Source of the DNA: Dongia_A sp039808885
GTDB taxonomy: Bacteria > Pseudomonadota > Alphaproteobacteria > Dongiales > Dongiaceae
Assembly: GCA_039808885.1 (NCBI GenBank)
Contig: JBDHTX010000008.1
Span: 62,001 to 126,000 of the forward strand
Reading direction: 5' to 3'
DNA length: 64,000 bases
Under the pieces are notes generated by a model that made no database searches, was not told the DNA's origin, and saw only the letters and a program-made list of their open reading frames with translations. A program made the position numbers and the translations under genes. Below, one piece after another: positions 1-7,379 of the stretch; position 1 is the first letter of the stretch; every line of letters starts with the position of its first letter.

Positions 1-119
1 GTCGGCAGGCCGCTCTTGTTGAAGGAGAGCGCGATCAGCACCAGGATCGGCACATAGAGGAAGACGTAGACCAGGCCGAGATGGCTGTTGAGCCAGAGCT
101 TGATCGGATCGGCCTTCAT
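1..119 (-). CDS. ABC transporter permease, PotC type (5' fragment)
   Basis: This is the first 39 codons of an inner-membrane permease of the spermidine/putrescine importer class; the rest lies beyond the left edge. A short cytosolic start is followed by one hydrophobic segment that ends in the SFN turn common in this family. Its ATG overlaps the stop codon of the neighbouring PotB-type permease (ATGA), so the two are probably translationally coupled. The visible gene order is binding protein, permease, permease, with the ATPase presumably further left. The substrate cannot be read from this fragment; polyamines or related amines are only the family default. Confidence 0.8.
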   Translation of the reverse strand, partial: MKADPIKLWLNSHLGLVYVFLYVPILVLIALSFNKSGLP

Positions 120-985
120 CGCGGCGCTCCCGCCGGCACGCCGCGCGCCTCGGTGGCACCCGAGGCGCGGTTGGCGAAGACCGCCTGGCCGAACAGCAGC
201 GCCAGCATGATCAGCACCAGGATGAAGCCGAGCGCCGAGCCCATCGGCCAGTCGCGCGCCGAGAGATACTGGCTGTAGATGAGGTTGCCCAGCATCGGCC
301 GCTGCCCGCCGCCCAACAAATCGGGTGTCACGAAATTGCCGATCGAGAGCACGAAGACGAAGACCGCGCCGGCGGCGATGCCGGGCACGGTCAGCGGCAG
401 GGTCACGCGCCGGAAGGTGGTCCAGGCGGAGCCGCCGAGATCGAAGGAGGCCTCGCGCAGTTCCGGTCCCAGGCGCGAGATCGAGCTGTAGAGCGCCAGG
501 ATGACGAAGGGCACGTAGTTGTAGACCAGGCCCAGAACGATGGCGAATTCGTTGTAGAGCAGCGGCAGCGGCCTATCGATGACGCCGAGGCCTTCCAGGC
601 CGCGGTTGATCAGCCCCTCGTTGTTGAGCAGCACGATCCAGGCATAGGTGCGGATCAGGTAGTTGCTCCAGAAGGGCAGCATGGCGAGGACCAGCAGCGA
701 CATCTGGCGATGGCGCGGCTGGATGGCGATGGCATAGGCGGCGGGATAGCCGATCAGCAGCGCGACGAGGGTGGCGGTGCCGGCGATGCGCACCGAATCC
801 AGGAAGATGCGCGCGAACAGCGACGAGGCGACGCGGCCGTAATTCTCCGCCGTCAGCGTGTAGACGATCCCGCCATAGGTGCCGCGCTCGAACAGGGAAT
901 AGGCGAAGATGATCAGGCACGGCAGCACCAGGAACAGGGCCAGATAGCCCAGTCCGGGTGCGAGCAGGATGGTGCGGCGGGACAT
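116..985 (-). CDS. ABC transporter permease, PotB type
   Basis: Inner-membrane permease of a polyamine-type importer, 289 residues, the usual length for the family. It has about six hydrophobic segments and the cytoplasmic EAA-like loop (REASFDLGGSAWTTFRRVTLP, near residues 178-198) that contacts the ATPase. The ATG at 985 was chosen over the adjacent in-frame GTG at 988. It lies downstream of the binding-protein gene, separated by a 190-base repeat element at 1009-1198, and overlaps the next permease by four bases. The role as an importer subunit is certain by family. The ligand is unknown and could be a polyamine, opine or amino-alcohol. Confidence 0.92.
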   Translation of the reverse strand: MSRRTILLAPGLGYLALFLVLPCLIIFAYSLFERGTYGGIVYTLTAENYGRVASSLFARIFLDSVRIAGTATLVALLIGYPAAYAIAIQPRHRQMSLLVLAMLPFWSNYLIRTYAWIVLLNNEGLINRGLEGLGVIDRPLPLLYNEFAIVLGLVYNYVPFVILALYSSISRLGPELREASFDLGGSAWTTFRRVTLPLTVPGIAAGAVFVFVLSIGNFVTPDLLGGGQRPMLGNLIYSQYLSARDWPMGSALGFILVLIMLALLFGQAVFANRASGATEARGVPAGAPR

Positions 986-1008
986 CACGCCGCCCCCACA
1001 GCAAAAAA

Positions 1009-1198
1009 CCCTTCCCCCCTTGCGGGGGAAGGCAGCGAAGCCTTAGCGAGCAAAGCGAGCTTAGGCGCAGCCGGAAGGGGGGTGCGCGCCTGCAGGCGCG
1101 CCATCGCCGGAGGCGATACTAAGCGGAGACTCTTCGTCGATGAACTCGGCGCTGCATCACCCCCCTTCCCCACCTTCCCCCGCAAGGGGGGAAGGGGC
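1009..1198. repeat. R1 palindromic intergenic element, copy 1
   Basis: Element of about 190 bases whose two ends are G/C-run hairpins (TTCCCCCCTTGCGGGGGAA type at 1012-1030 and TTCCCCCGCAAGGGGGGAA type at 1175-1193). It fills the gap between the binding-protein gene and the permease gene of the same operon. A second copy, in inverted orientation and similar over its whole length, lies at 49484-49673. It contains no plausible gene. It could be a non-autonomous mobile repeat, or an mRNA structure that separates the high expression of the binding protein from that of the permeases. Confidence 0.8.
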
Positions 1199-1244
1199 AG
1201 AGCGAGTCTGCCGTCGGGAAGGAAGGCCAAGATGAACTCACTAC

Positions 1245-2291
1245 TTACTGGAACGTGATCTCGGTGACCGTCTCGGTGTAGAGCTTCTGCCCGTCACCCA
1301 GGTCGCGCAGCTGCTCCTGCTTCATCAAATCGGCCGGCGTGATGCCGATATTCGGATATTGCGCGATCAGCGCCGGATCGAGCGCCTCCATCGCCTTCTG
1401 GTTCGGCACCTTGTAGAGGATGTTCTCCGCCACCCACTTGTGCACCTCGGGGCGCAGCACGTAGTTGATGAAGGCCATGGCGGCGTCCTTGTTCTCGGAG
1501 GCCTGGGTCACCGTCATGGTGTCGACCCACATGTCGCTGCCTTCCTTCGGCACCACGAACTTGATCTGCGGGTTCTCGGCGATGCCGTAATTGCACCAGC
1601 CGTCCCAGGCATGCACCAGGCTCGCCTCGCCGGAGACCAGCTTGGAATAGAACGTCGTGTCGTCATAGGCGAGCAGCGACTTCTTCGCCTCGATCAGCAG
1701 GTCCTTGGCCTTGCCGACCTCGCCCGCATCGACCGAGTTGACCGAGAAGCCCAGAGCCTTCAGACCCGCCGCCATCAGCCAGCGGTCGGTCTTCAGCATG
1801 GTGATCTTGCCCTTGAGCGCGTCGGCCGGCTTCAGCATGTCCATCCAGCTGGTCGGCGCGGGCGAGACCAGGTCGCTGCGATAGCAGAGGCCCGTGGTGC
1901 CCCAGGCATAGGGCACGGAGAAATGGTTGCCCGGGTCGTAGGCGAGGTTCTGCGCCTCGGGATACAGGTTGGCGAGGTTGGGAATCTTCGCCGGGTCGAG
2001 GTCGGCGATCAGGCCCAGCTTCTTCAGCGCCTCGGCGAAGGGCGAGGAGACGAACAGCACGTCATAGCCCTTGCCGCCGCCGGCCGTGACCTTGCCCATG
2101 ATCTCTTCGTTGGTGGCATGGACCGACATCTCCGCCTCGATGCCGGTCTCCTTGGTGAAGTTGGCCAGCAATTCGGGCGGCATGTAGCCGTCCCAGTTGG
2201 AGATGACGATCTTGCCTTCGGCGAAGGCGTGGCCGCCGAACGCCGACATGACGCAAGCGAGCGCCGCCGCCCGCAACAACCCTGCACGCAT
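1245..2291 (-). CDS. Periplasmic substrate-binding protein, PotD/SBP type
   Basis: Solute receptor of the first importer, 348 residues. The start at 2291 was chosen because it gives a clean Sec signal peptide (MRAGLLRAAALACVMSAFGG, then HAFA and cleavage). It also has a GGGAGG ribosome site seven bases upstream; a longer in-frame extension to 2393 has neither. The mature protein begins EGKIVISNWDGY, the typical opening of spermidine/putrescine-binding proteins. It carries the family pattern of aromatic and acidic residues (GYDVLFVSS, YAWGTTGL, HAWDGW). It is the first gene of a minus-strand importer operon and is divergent from a GntR regulator, which probably controls it. The ligand is unproven. 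Confidence 0.92.
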   Translation of the reverse strand: MRAGLLRAAALACVMSAFGGHAFAEGKIVISNWDGYMPPELLANFTKETGIEAEMSVHATNEEIMGKVTAGGGKGYDVLFVSSPFAEALKKLGLIADLDPAKIPNLANLYPEAQNLAYDPGNHFSVPYAWGTTGLCYRSDLVSPAPTSWMDMLKPADALKGKITMLKTDRWLMAAGLKALGFSVNSVDAGEVGKAKDLLIEAKKSLLAYDDTTFYSKLVSGEASLVHAWDGWCNYGIAENPQIKFVVPKEGSDMWVDTMTVTQASENKDAAMAFINYVLRPEVHKWVAENILYKVPNQKAMEALDPALIAQYPNIGITPADLMKQEQLRDLGDGQKLYTETVTEITFQ

Positions 2292-2366
2292 GGTGAAGCC
2301 TCCCTGGTTTGAGCCCCCGTGACCGGATGTCTCGTCGGAGCGCCCGGCCGTTTCATTGGCGTGATT

Positions 2367-2388
2367 GTATTTTTGTGCTAGAAAATAC
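2367..2388. promoter_or_regulatory. Operator-like palindrome upstream of importer operon
   Basis: GTATTTT at 2367-2373 and AAAATAC at 2382-2388 form an inverted repeat with an 8-base spacer, in the AT-rich gap between the divergent importer and GntR genes. With the second palindrome at 2404-2427 it looks like a pair of binding sites for the GntR protein. This is inference from position and symmetry. Confidence 0.5.
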
Positions 2389-2403
2389 GTCAAGCGCCAA
2401 GAC

Positions 2404-2427
2404 TGTATAATTTCGCGAGATAATACA
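2404..2427. promoter_or_regulatory. Operator-like palindrome overlapping a TATAAT box
   Basis: A 24-base imperfect palindrome (TGTATAATTTCG / CGAGATAATACA, 10 of 12 positions symmetric) sits just before the GTG start of the GntR gene. It contains a perfect TATAAT at 2406-2411. If that box is used, the regulator mRNA would be nearly leaderless, and a protein bound here would repress its own gene. Both points are inference. Confidence 0.55.
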
Positions 2428-2430
2428 ATC

Positions 2431-3363
2431 GTGCCTGCTCCTCGCCGCAGAGCTTCGACCCATCGTCCGGCCGCCCAGGAAGAGCTGGCCGACCGGCTGG
2501 CGCATTGGTTGCGTCGGCAGGATCTGAAGCCGGGCGATCACCTGCCGGAGCGGCTGGCCACCGAGGCGTTTCACGTGTCGCGCACGCCGGTGCGGGCGGC
2601 CTTCGCCCTGCTGGTCGCGCGCGGCCTGCTGGAGCGGCGTGACCGGCGTGGATTTTTCATCGCCGGCGACCCGCAGGCGGCGGCCGAGACCCCGGAGCCG
2701 ACCGGCCTGCACGCCGCGATCCTGCGCGACCGTTTCTCCAAGCGCCTGGAAAGCGAGGTGACCGCCGCGCGCCTGATGAAGCGCTACCGCGTCAGCCGCG
2801 CCGAGGCGCTGCGGGCGCTCACCCGGCTGCAGCAGGAAGGCATCGTCGAGCGGGCGCTCGGCCAGCGCTGGGTCTTCCTGCCGGCGCTGGATTCGCTGCG
2901 CTCGCAGGAGGAGAGCCACCGCTTCCGCCTGATCCTGGAGCCGGCGGCGTTCCTGCAGCCCGGCTTCGCGCTCGACCGCCGCCGCGCCCGCGACCTGCGC
3001 CTGGCGTTGAACGAGATGATCCTGCAGGGCCCGGCCCTGCTCGACATGAAGCGCGTGCTGGACACCGACATCGCCTTCCACGAGGCGATGGGCGATGCCT
3101 CGCAGAACCGCTTCCTGGCCGATGCCATCCGCCGCCAGAGCCGGCTGCGCCGCCTCGCCACCTCCTCGATGCAGGTGCCGCCGCCGCGCCTGATCGAATC
3201 CTGCCGCGAGCATCTGGCGATCCTGGACGCGGCGGAAGCCGGCGACCTGGCGCGCGCGGCCGAGCTGATGCGCGAGCACCTGGCCGCCTCGCTGCGGGCG
3301 CGGCCCGGCTTCGTCAATCGCGGCGCCCCGCCGATGCTGGGCGGATTGCGCCGGGCGGGGTGA
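2431..3363 (+). CDS. GntR/FadR-family regulator with an extra winged-helix segment
   Basis: Transcription regulator of about 310 residues. The N-terminus has a GntR winged helix (PERLATEAFHVSRTPVRAAF, then ERRDRRGFFI). The C-terminus has an FCD ligand domain with DIAFHEAMGDASQNRF and a later HLAILDA pattern that would supply the metal/ligand residues. Between them lies a second helix-turn-helix-like stretch (TAARLMKRYRVSRAEALRAL, then GIVERALGQRWVFLP), which ordinary FadR-type proteins lack. The GTG at 2431 was chosen because it is the only start after the upstream palindromes; there is no clear ribosome site, so the start is uncertain. It is divergent from the importer and probably controls it in response to the imported compound. 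Confidence 0.85.
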   Translation: MPAPRRRASTHRPAAQEELADRLAHWLRRQDLKPGDHLPERLATEAFHVSRTPVRAAFALLVARGLLERRDRRGFFIAGDPQAAAETPEPTGLHAAILRDRFSKRLESEVTAARLMKRYRVSRAEALRALTRLQQEGIVERALGQRWVFLPALDSLRSQEESHRFRLILEPAAFLQPGFALDRRRARDLRLALNEMILQGPALLDMKRVLDTDIAFHEAMGDASQNRFLADAIRRQSRLRRLATSSMQVPPPRLIESCREHLAILDAAEAGDLARAAELMREHLAASLRARPGFVNRGAPPMLGGLRRAG

Positions 3364-3370
3364 GCAGCGC

Positions 3371-4702
3371 ATGACCAAACCGCTCACCATCGCCTTCCTG
3401 CCGGAGGCCGCGTACGGCGCCTCGCTCAATTGCGTCGCCATCGCGCAGGAGCTGCGCGATCTCGGCCATCGCCCGGTCTTCCTCTGCGATCCGGGCTTCG
3501 CCGGCATGTTCCGCAACTACGGCTTCGAGGAGGTGCCGGTCTCGCTGTCGCCGCTGAAATCGGAGGCCGAGATCGCCGATTTCTGGCAGCGCTTCATCGA
3601 CCAGCACCGGCCGCATTTCCACCTTACGCCGCGCGAGCAGATCGCCACCTATGAGCTGCCGGCCTGGAACGCCATCGTCGACAGCGCGATCCATGCCGAG
3701 CCGGCACTGAGAAAGGCGCTGGCCAGGCTGAAGCCCGACGCCATCTGCCTCGACAACGTGGTGTTCTTCCCCGCCATCGCCCATGCCGGCTGTCCCTGGG
3801 TGCGCATCGTCTCCTGCGCCGAGACGGAGATTCCCGACGACAACGTGCCGCCCTATACCTCGGGCCTGCCCGCCGCCGACCAGCGCGACTGGGGCGCGTT
3901 CCGCGCCGCCTATCGCGATACGCTGAAACCGGTGCATGACCGCTACAACGCCTTCCTGGTCTCGGTCGGAGAGCCCAAGCTCGCCCCGGGCGAGTTCCTG
4001 CAGCAGTCGCCCTGGCTCAACCTGCTGCTGACCCCGGAGGCGATCGCCTATCAGCGCCGCCAGCCGCTCGATCCACGGCGCTTCGCCTATATCGGCGGCG
4101 CGGTCCGCAGCGAAGCGCCCTACGAGCTGCCGTATTTCCCGCAGCACAACGACAAGCCGCTGATCTATGTCGGCTTCGGCTCGCTGGGCGCGGCCGACAC
4201 CGACCTGTTCCGGCGCCTGATCGAGACCTTCGCCGCAGCGCCCTATCGCGTGCTGATGTCGGTCGGACCCTATAAGGACAGCTACGAGCACGTCCCCGAC
4301 AACATCCACCTGGAATACTGGTACCCGCAGCCTGCGGTCATTCCGCAGGTCGACCTCTTCATCCATCACGGCGGCAACAATTCACTGAACGAGGCGCTGA
4401 CCTTCGGCAAGCCGTCCCTGGTCATGCCCTATTGCTGGGACGGCCACGACAACGCCCAGCGGGTGACCGAGCTCGGCCTCGGCCGAAGCCTGACGCGCTA
4501 TGACTGGAGCGGCCCGGAGCTGCTGGCGGCGGTCAGGGGGTTGCTGGAGGACGCGGCGATGCAGCGCCGGCTGCGCGACCTCAGCGCGCGGATGCGGACA
4601 GAAAGCGCACGCCGCCGCGCGGCGGAGTTGATCTTGGCCACCGCCGAAGCCGGCGTCGTGCCGCGCGCGCCGCACCGGGGGGCGACCGCCCCCGCGCGGT
4701 AG
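3371..4702 (+). CDS. Family 1 glycosyltransferase (UGT/MGT type)
   Basis: Transfers a sugar from an activated nucleotide donor to an unknown acceptor. The 443-residue protein has the GT-B layout. The N-terminal half (IAFLPEAAYGASLNCVAIAQ) resembles the acceptor domain. The C-terminal half carries YVGFGSLGAADTDLF and the donor-binding block IHHGGNNSLNEALTFGKPSL near residues 332-351, followed by DGHDNAQRV. This is the motif of macrolide/UDP-glucuronosyl-type transferases. It starts seven bases after the GntR stop and may be cotranscribed with it. A link between sugar transfer and the importer is not obvious, and the acceptor cannot be predicted. Confidence 0.85.
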   Translation: MTKPLTIAFLPEAAYGASLNCVAIAQELRDLGHRPVFLCDPGFAGMFRNYGFEEVPVSLSPLKSEAEIADFWQRFIDQHRPHFHLTPREQIATYELPAWNAIVDSAIHAEPALRKALARLKPDAICLDNVVFFPAIAHAGCPWVRIVSCAETEIPDDNVPPYTSGLPAADQRDWGAFRAAYRDTLKPVHDRYNAFLVSVGEPKLAPGEFLQQSPWLNLLLTPEAIAYQRRQPLDPRRFAYIGGAVRSEAPYELPYFPQHNDKPLIYVGFGSLGAADTDLFRRLIETFAAAPYRVLMSVGPYKDSYEHVPDNIHLEYWYPQPAVIPQVDLFIHHGGNNSLNEALTFGKPSLVMPYCWDGHDNAQRVTELGLGRSLTRYDWSGPELLAAVRGLLEDAAMQRRLRDLSARMRTESARRRAAELILATAEAGVVPRAPHRGATAPAR

Positions 4703-4721
4703 CCGGCCGCGAGGCGGCTGG

Positions 4722-4750
4722 TGATCCGGCGCCCACGTCGCTCCGTAAGA
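4722..4750 (+). promoter_or_regulatory. ECF11 (ChrR-controlled sigma) promoter for the 4809-6762 operon
   Basis: A TGATCC -35 at 4722-4727 and a TAAGA -10 at 4746-4750 are separated by exactly 18 bases. This is the arrangement known for the singlet-oxygen sigma factor of Rhodobacter sphaeroides. It lies 58 bases before the ATG at 4809. The two other matching promoters of this gene cluster are at 12237-12265 and 12391-12419. Confidence 0.8.
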
Positions 4751-4808
4751 GGATGAGGGCCGCACTGCGCGCGCCAAAACGGCCCGCAATTCGCAGCATG
4801 AGGGACGC

Positions 4809-5567
4809 ATGCACCGCCTCTGGACCGGTTTTCGCATTCTCGCGCTCTGCGCCTGGCCGCTGATCGGCGCCGGCGCGGTCTGGGCCGAGGCGTTGCCCGC
4901 GACCTTGCCGCCAAGCGCACATCCGGCGAGCCAAGGTCCGGCCGGAATCGACCCGGTCGGCCTCTATGGCGCGGAGGCGCGCTACGACATCCTGCGCGAC
5001 GGCGAGAAAGTCGGCACCCATGCGCTCACCTTCCGCCGCACGCCGATCGGTCTGTCGGTCGAGTCGCGATCCGACATCGAGGTAAAGCTGTTGTTCCTCT
5101 CCGCCTATTCCTTCCGCTACCAGTCGACCGAGCATTGGCGCGGCGGCAGGCTGGCGCAGCTCTATGCCGCCAGCAACGACAATGGCCAGGCGCAGCGGGT
5201 TGAGGCGCGCGCCGAGCAGAACCGGATGAGCTACCGGGTGGCCGGCGGCGCCTGGCAGACCGGCCAGCCTGTCCTGCCCACCACGCATTGGGCGATGCCG
5301 CGGCCGGGCCCGGCGACCCTGCTCAACACGCTGACCGGCAATCTCAACCAGGTGGAGATCCAGGACGCGGGGCGCGAGGCGGTGCAGATCGGCGCCACCG
5401 CCGTCACCGCGCGGCGCTTCGTCTATTCCGGCGATCTGGCGATCGAGTCCTGGTATGACGCGGACGGCCGCTGGATCAAGCTGCGCTTCCGGGCCGAAGA
5501 CGGCTCCACGATCGAGTATCTCTGCAGCACCTGCGCCGGCTCGACCGATTCGGCGGGCATCGAGTGA
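4809..5567 (+). CDS. Secreted DUF6134/DUF3108-like protein
   Basis: Function unknown. The protein has 252 residues with a Sec signal peptide (hydrophobic stretch ending near residue 27, VWA then E). The rest looks like a beta-rich domain (YDILRDGEKVGTHALTF, then EHWRGGRLAQL, YSGDLAIESWYDADGRW) of the kind named DUF6134, related to DUF3108, probably in the periplasm. Two cysteines close the protein (CSTC). It is the first gene of the plus-strand operon behind the TGATCC-N18-TAAGA promoter, so it is predicted to be made under singlet-oxygen or related oxidative stress. It overlaps the next gene (GTGA). Confidence 0.8.
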   Translation: MHRLWTGFRILALCAWPLIGAGAVWAEALPATLPPSAHPASQGPAGIDPVGLYGAEARYDILRDGEKVGTHALTFRRTPIGLSVESRSDIEVKLLFLSAYSFRYQSTEHWRGGRLAQLYAASNDNGQAQRVEARAEQNRMSYRVAGGAWQTGQPVLPTTHWAMPRPGPATLLNTLTGNLNQVEIQDAGREAVQIGATAVTARRFVYSGDLAIESWYDADGRWIKLRFRAEDGSTIEYLCSTCAGSTDSAGIE

Positions 5568-6325
5568 CGCCTGCGCCGGGCGTCCTGTGGCTGACCGGCG
5601 CCAGCGCCGGAATCGGCCGCGCCCTCGCGCTGCGCCTCGCCCGCGACGGCTGGCGCGTGGCCGCGAGCGCGCGGCGGGACGGCGAACTCGCGGCGCTGCA
5701 AGCCGAGGCGCACGGGCTGCCCGGCGAGGTCCGGCCCTATCCGCTCGACGTCACCGATGCAACGGCGGTCGCCGCCTGCGTCGCCGCGATCGAGCGCGAG
5801 ATGGGACCGATCGACCTCGCGATCCTCAACGCGGGAACCCACAAGCCGATGCCCGCCGGGCAATTCTCCGCCGCGACGCTGCGCGCGCTGATGGAGATCA
5901 ACCTGTTCGGCGTGGCGCACGGGCTTGAAGCCCTGCTGCCGCGCATGATCGCGCGCGGGCGGGGCCGCGTGGCGCTGGTGGCGTCCCTCGCCGGCTATAG
6001 CGGCCTGCCCAGCGCGGCGGCCTATGGCGCGAGCAAGGCCGCCCTCATCAACCTGGCCGAAGCCATGCGGCCGGAGCTGCGCGCCAATGGCGTCGTGCTG
6101 CAGGTGATCAATCCCGGCTTCGTCAGGACGCCGCTCACCGCCAAGAACGACTTCCCCATGCCGTTCCTGATCGACGCGGCGGACGCGGCCGAGGCGATCC
6201 GCCGGGGCCTGATGAGCGACCGCTTCGAGATCGCCTTCCCCTGGTTGTTCGCGCGGCTGATGAAGCTGCTGCGCGCGCTGCCATATCGGCTCTTCTTCCT
6301 GCTCACGCAGCGCCTGGTGCGATGA
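5564..6325 (+). CDS. Short-chain dehydrogenase/reductase
   Basis: NAD(P)-dependent oxidoreductase of 253 residues. The cofactor loop TGASAGIG is at residues 10-17, the NAG motif follows, and the catalytic Ser141, Tyr154 and Lys158 (YGASK) are present. The C-terminal LFARLMKLLRALPYRLFFLL is hydrophobic and may be membrane-associated. The GTG start overlaps the preceding stop. Equivalent SDR genes occur in the ChrR-controlled lipid-modification gene set of other alphaproteobacteria, so a role in oxidising or reducing modified fatty acyl chains is plausible. The substrate is not evident from sequence. Confidence 0.88.
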   Translation: MTPAPGVLWLTGASAGIGRALALRLARDGWRVAASARRDGELAALQAEAHGLPGEVRPYPLDVTDATAVAACVAAIEREMGPIDLAILNAGTHKPMPAGQFSAATLRALMEINLFGVAHGLEALLPRMIARGRGRVALVASLAGYSGLPSAAAYGASKAALINLAEAMRPELRANGVVLQVINPGFVRTPLTAKNDFPMPFLIDAADAAEAIRRGLMSDRFEIAFPWLFARLMKLLRALPYRLFFLLTQRLVR

Positions 6326-6762
6326 TGGACCTGCCGGCCAACGATCCCGCCCGCGCCTATATCCGGTTCTACGAGACGATGACGGCGGAAAGCCTCGATC
6401 GCCTGCCGGAGGTGGTGGCGCCGGATATCCGCTTCGTCGACCCGTTCAACGACGTCAGCGGGCTCGCCGCCATGCGGCGGGTCCTGGAGAAGATGTTCGC
6501 CGAGCTCGGCAATCCGCGCTTCGTCGTCACGCACTGCGCCTGGGCCGGGCCGACCTGCCTGCTGCGCTGGCGCTTCACCGCCGTGAGCCGGAACGACGGC
6601 GCGGAATGGGTGATCGTCGGAATGAGCGAACTGGAATTCGCGACCGACGGGCGCGTTAGCAGCCATATCGATCACTGGGACGCGGCGCGCCAGGTCTATG
6701 AGAAGGTGCCGGTGCTGGGGGCGCTCATCCGCTTCATTCGGCGGCGGCTCGCGGCCGGGTAG
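6322..6762 (+). CDS. NTF2-like (SnoaL-type) protein
   Basis: Small cone-shaped-fold protein of 146 residues. It begins with a helix (ARAYIRFYETMTAESLDRLP), followed by DIRFVDPFNDVSGLAAMRRVL and a strand set ending with ISHIDHWDAARQVYEK-like residues, the standard SnoaL/NTF2 pattern. Such proteins either bind or act on small hydrophobic substrates. It overlaps the SDR stop by four bases (ATGA) and is the last gene of the operon. Its 3' end overlaps the 3' end of the convergent DUF3833 gene by 29 bases. Function in the oxidative-stress set is inferred from context only. Confidence 0.82.
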   Translation: MMDLPANDPARAYIRFYETMTAESLDRLPEVVAPDIRFVDPFNDVSGLAAMRRVLEKMFAELGNPRFVVTHCAWAGPTCLLRWRFTAVSRNDGAEWVIVGMSELEFATDGRVSSHIDHWDAARQVYEKVPVLGALIRFIRRRLAAG

Positions 6763-7357
6763 CCGGAGCGCGTACGCCCGCCGGAGCCAGGGCGGCCTGC
6801 TCTTGGCGCGGCCAGCGCTGGAACATGAGCGTCACCTCGCCGACCGCGATGCCCCATTTGCTGACCCGGGCGCGGTTCATCAGGATCCCGTCCGGCTGCA
6901 GGAACATCCAATCGTCGAACTTCACCCGCCAGGTGCTGTCGCCAACCTTGAGGTCGAGCTCGTAGCGCCAGTTGAGCGCATTGCCGGCGGCCTGTCCCTG
7001 CGCCGTGCCGACCACGTCGCCGGCGGTGCCTTCATAGCGGTCCGCGGCGGTCTTGCGGATGCGCCAGGTGCGCGTTTCCGTCGCGCCGTCGGAATAGGCG
7101 AACTGCTCCTGCATGACGAAGACGTCGCCCTGGTTGTCGTGCTGCCAGGAGCCCTCGATGTCGACCACGAATTGGCGGCGAAGATTGCCGAAGCGATCCT
7201 CGAAAATGCCCCAGCCGCGGGTCTTGCCCAGGAAATACTCCTCGACGCGGAGCCTGGGCTCCGCGCCGGCGAATTGCTCCGGCTTCATTCCGCCGCATCC
7301 CGCGAGACCCAAGAGCAACAGCATCGCCGCCGCGCAGAACGCCTTCGCCGCTGCCAT
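6734..7357 (-). CDS. DUF3833 lipoprotein
   Basis: A 207-residue outer-envelope protein with a lipoprotein signal (LLLLGLAGC, Cys21) followed by the DUF3833 domain. Typical features are FFLGKTRGWGIFEDRFG-like residues, YEGTAGDVVGTAQGQAAGNA and the C-terminal WMFLQPDGILMNRARVSKWG. The function of the family is unknown. DUF3833 genes are frequent neighbours of cyclopropane-synthase, DUF1365 and MFS genes, as here. It is the last gene of the minus-strand operon that starts at 12163, 22 bases after the MFS stop. Confidence 0.87.
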   Translation of the reverse strand: MAAAKAFCAAAMLLLLGLAGCGGMKPEQFAGAEPRLRVEEYFLGKTRGWGIFEDRFGNLRRQFVVDIEGSWQHDNQGDVFVMQEQFAYSDGATETRTWRIRKTAADRYEGTAGDVVGTAQGQAAGNALNWRYELDLKVGDSTWRVKFDDWMFLQPDGILMNRARVSKWGIAVGEVTLMFQRWPRQEQAALAPAGVRAPATRPRAAAE

Positions 7358-7379
7358 GCCCTCGTCCCGTTCAAAGAGG

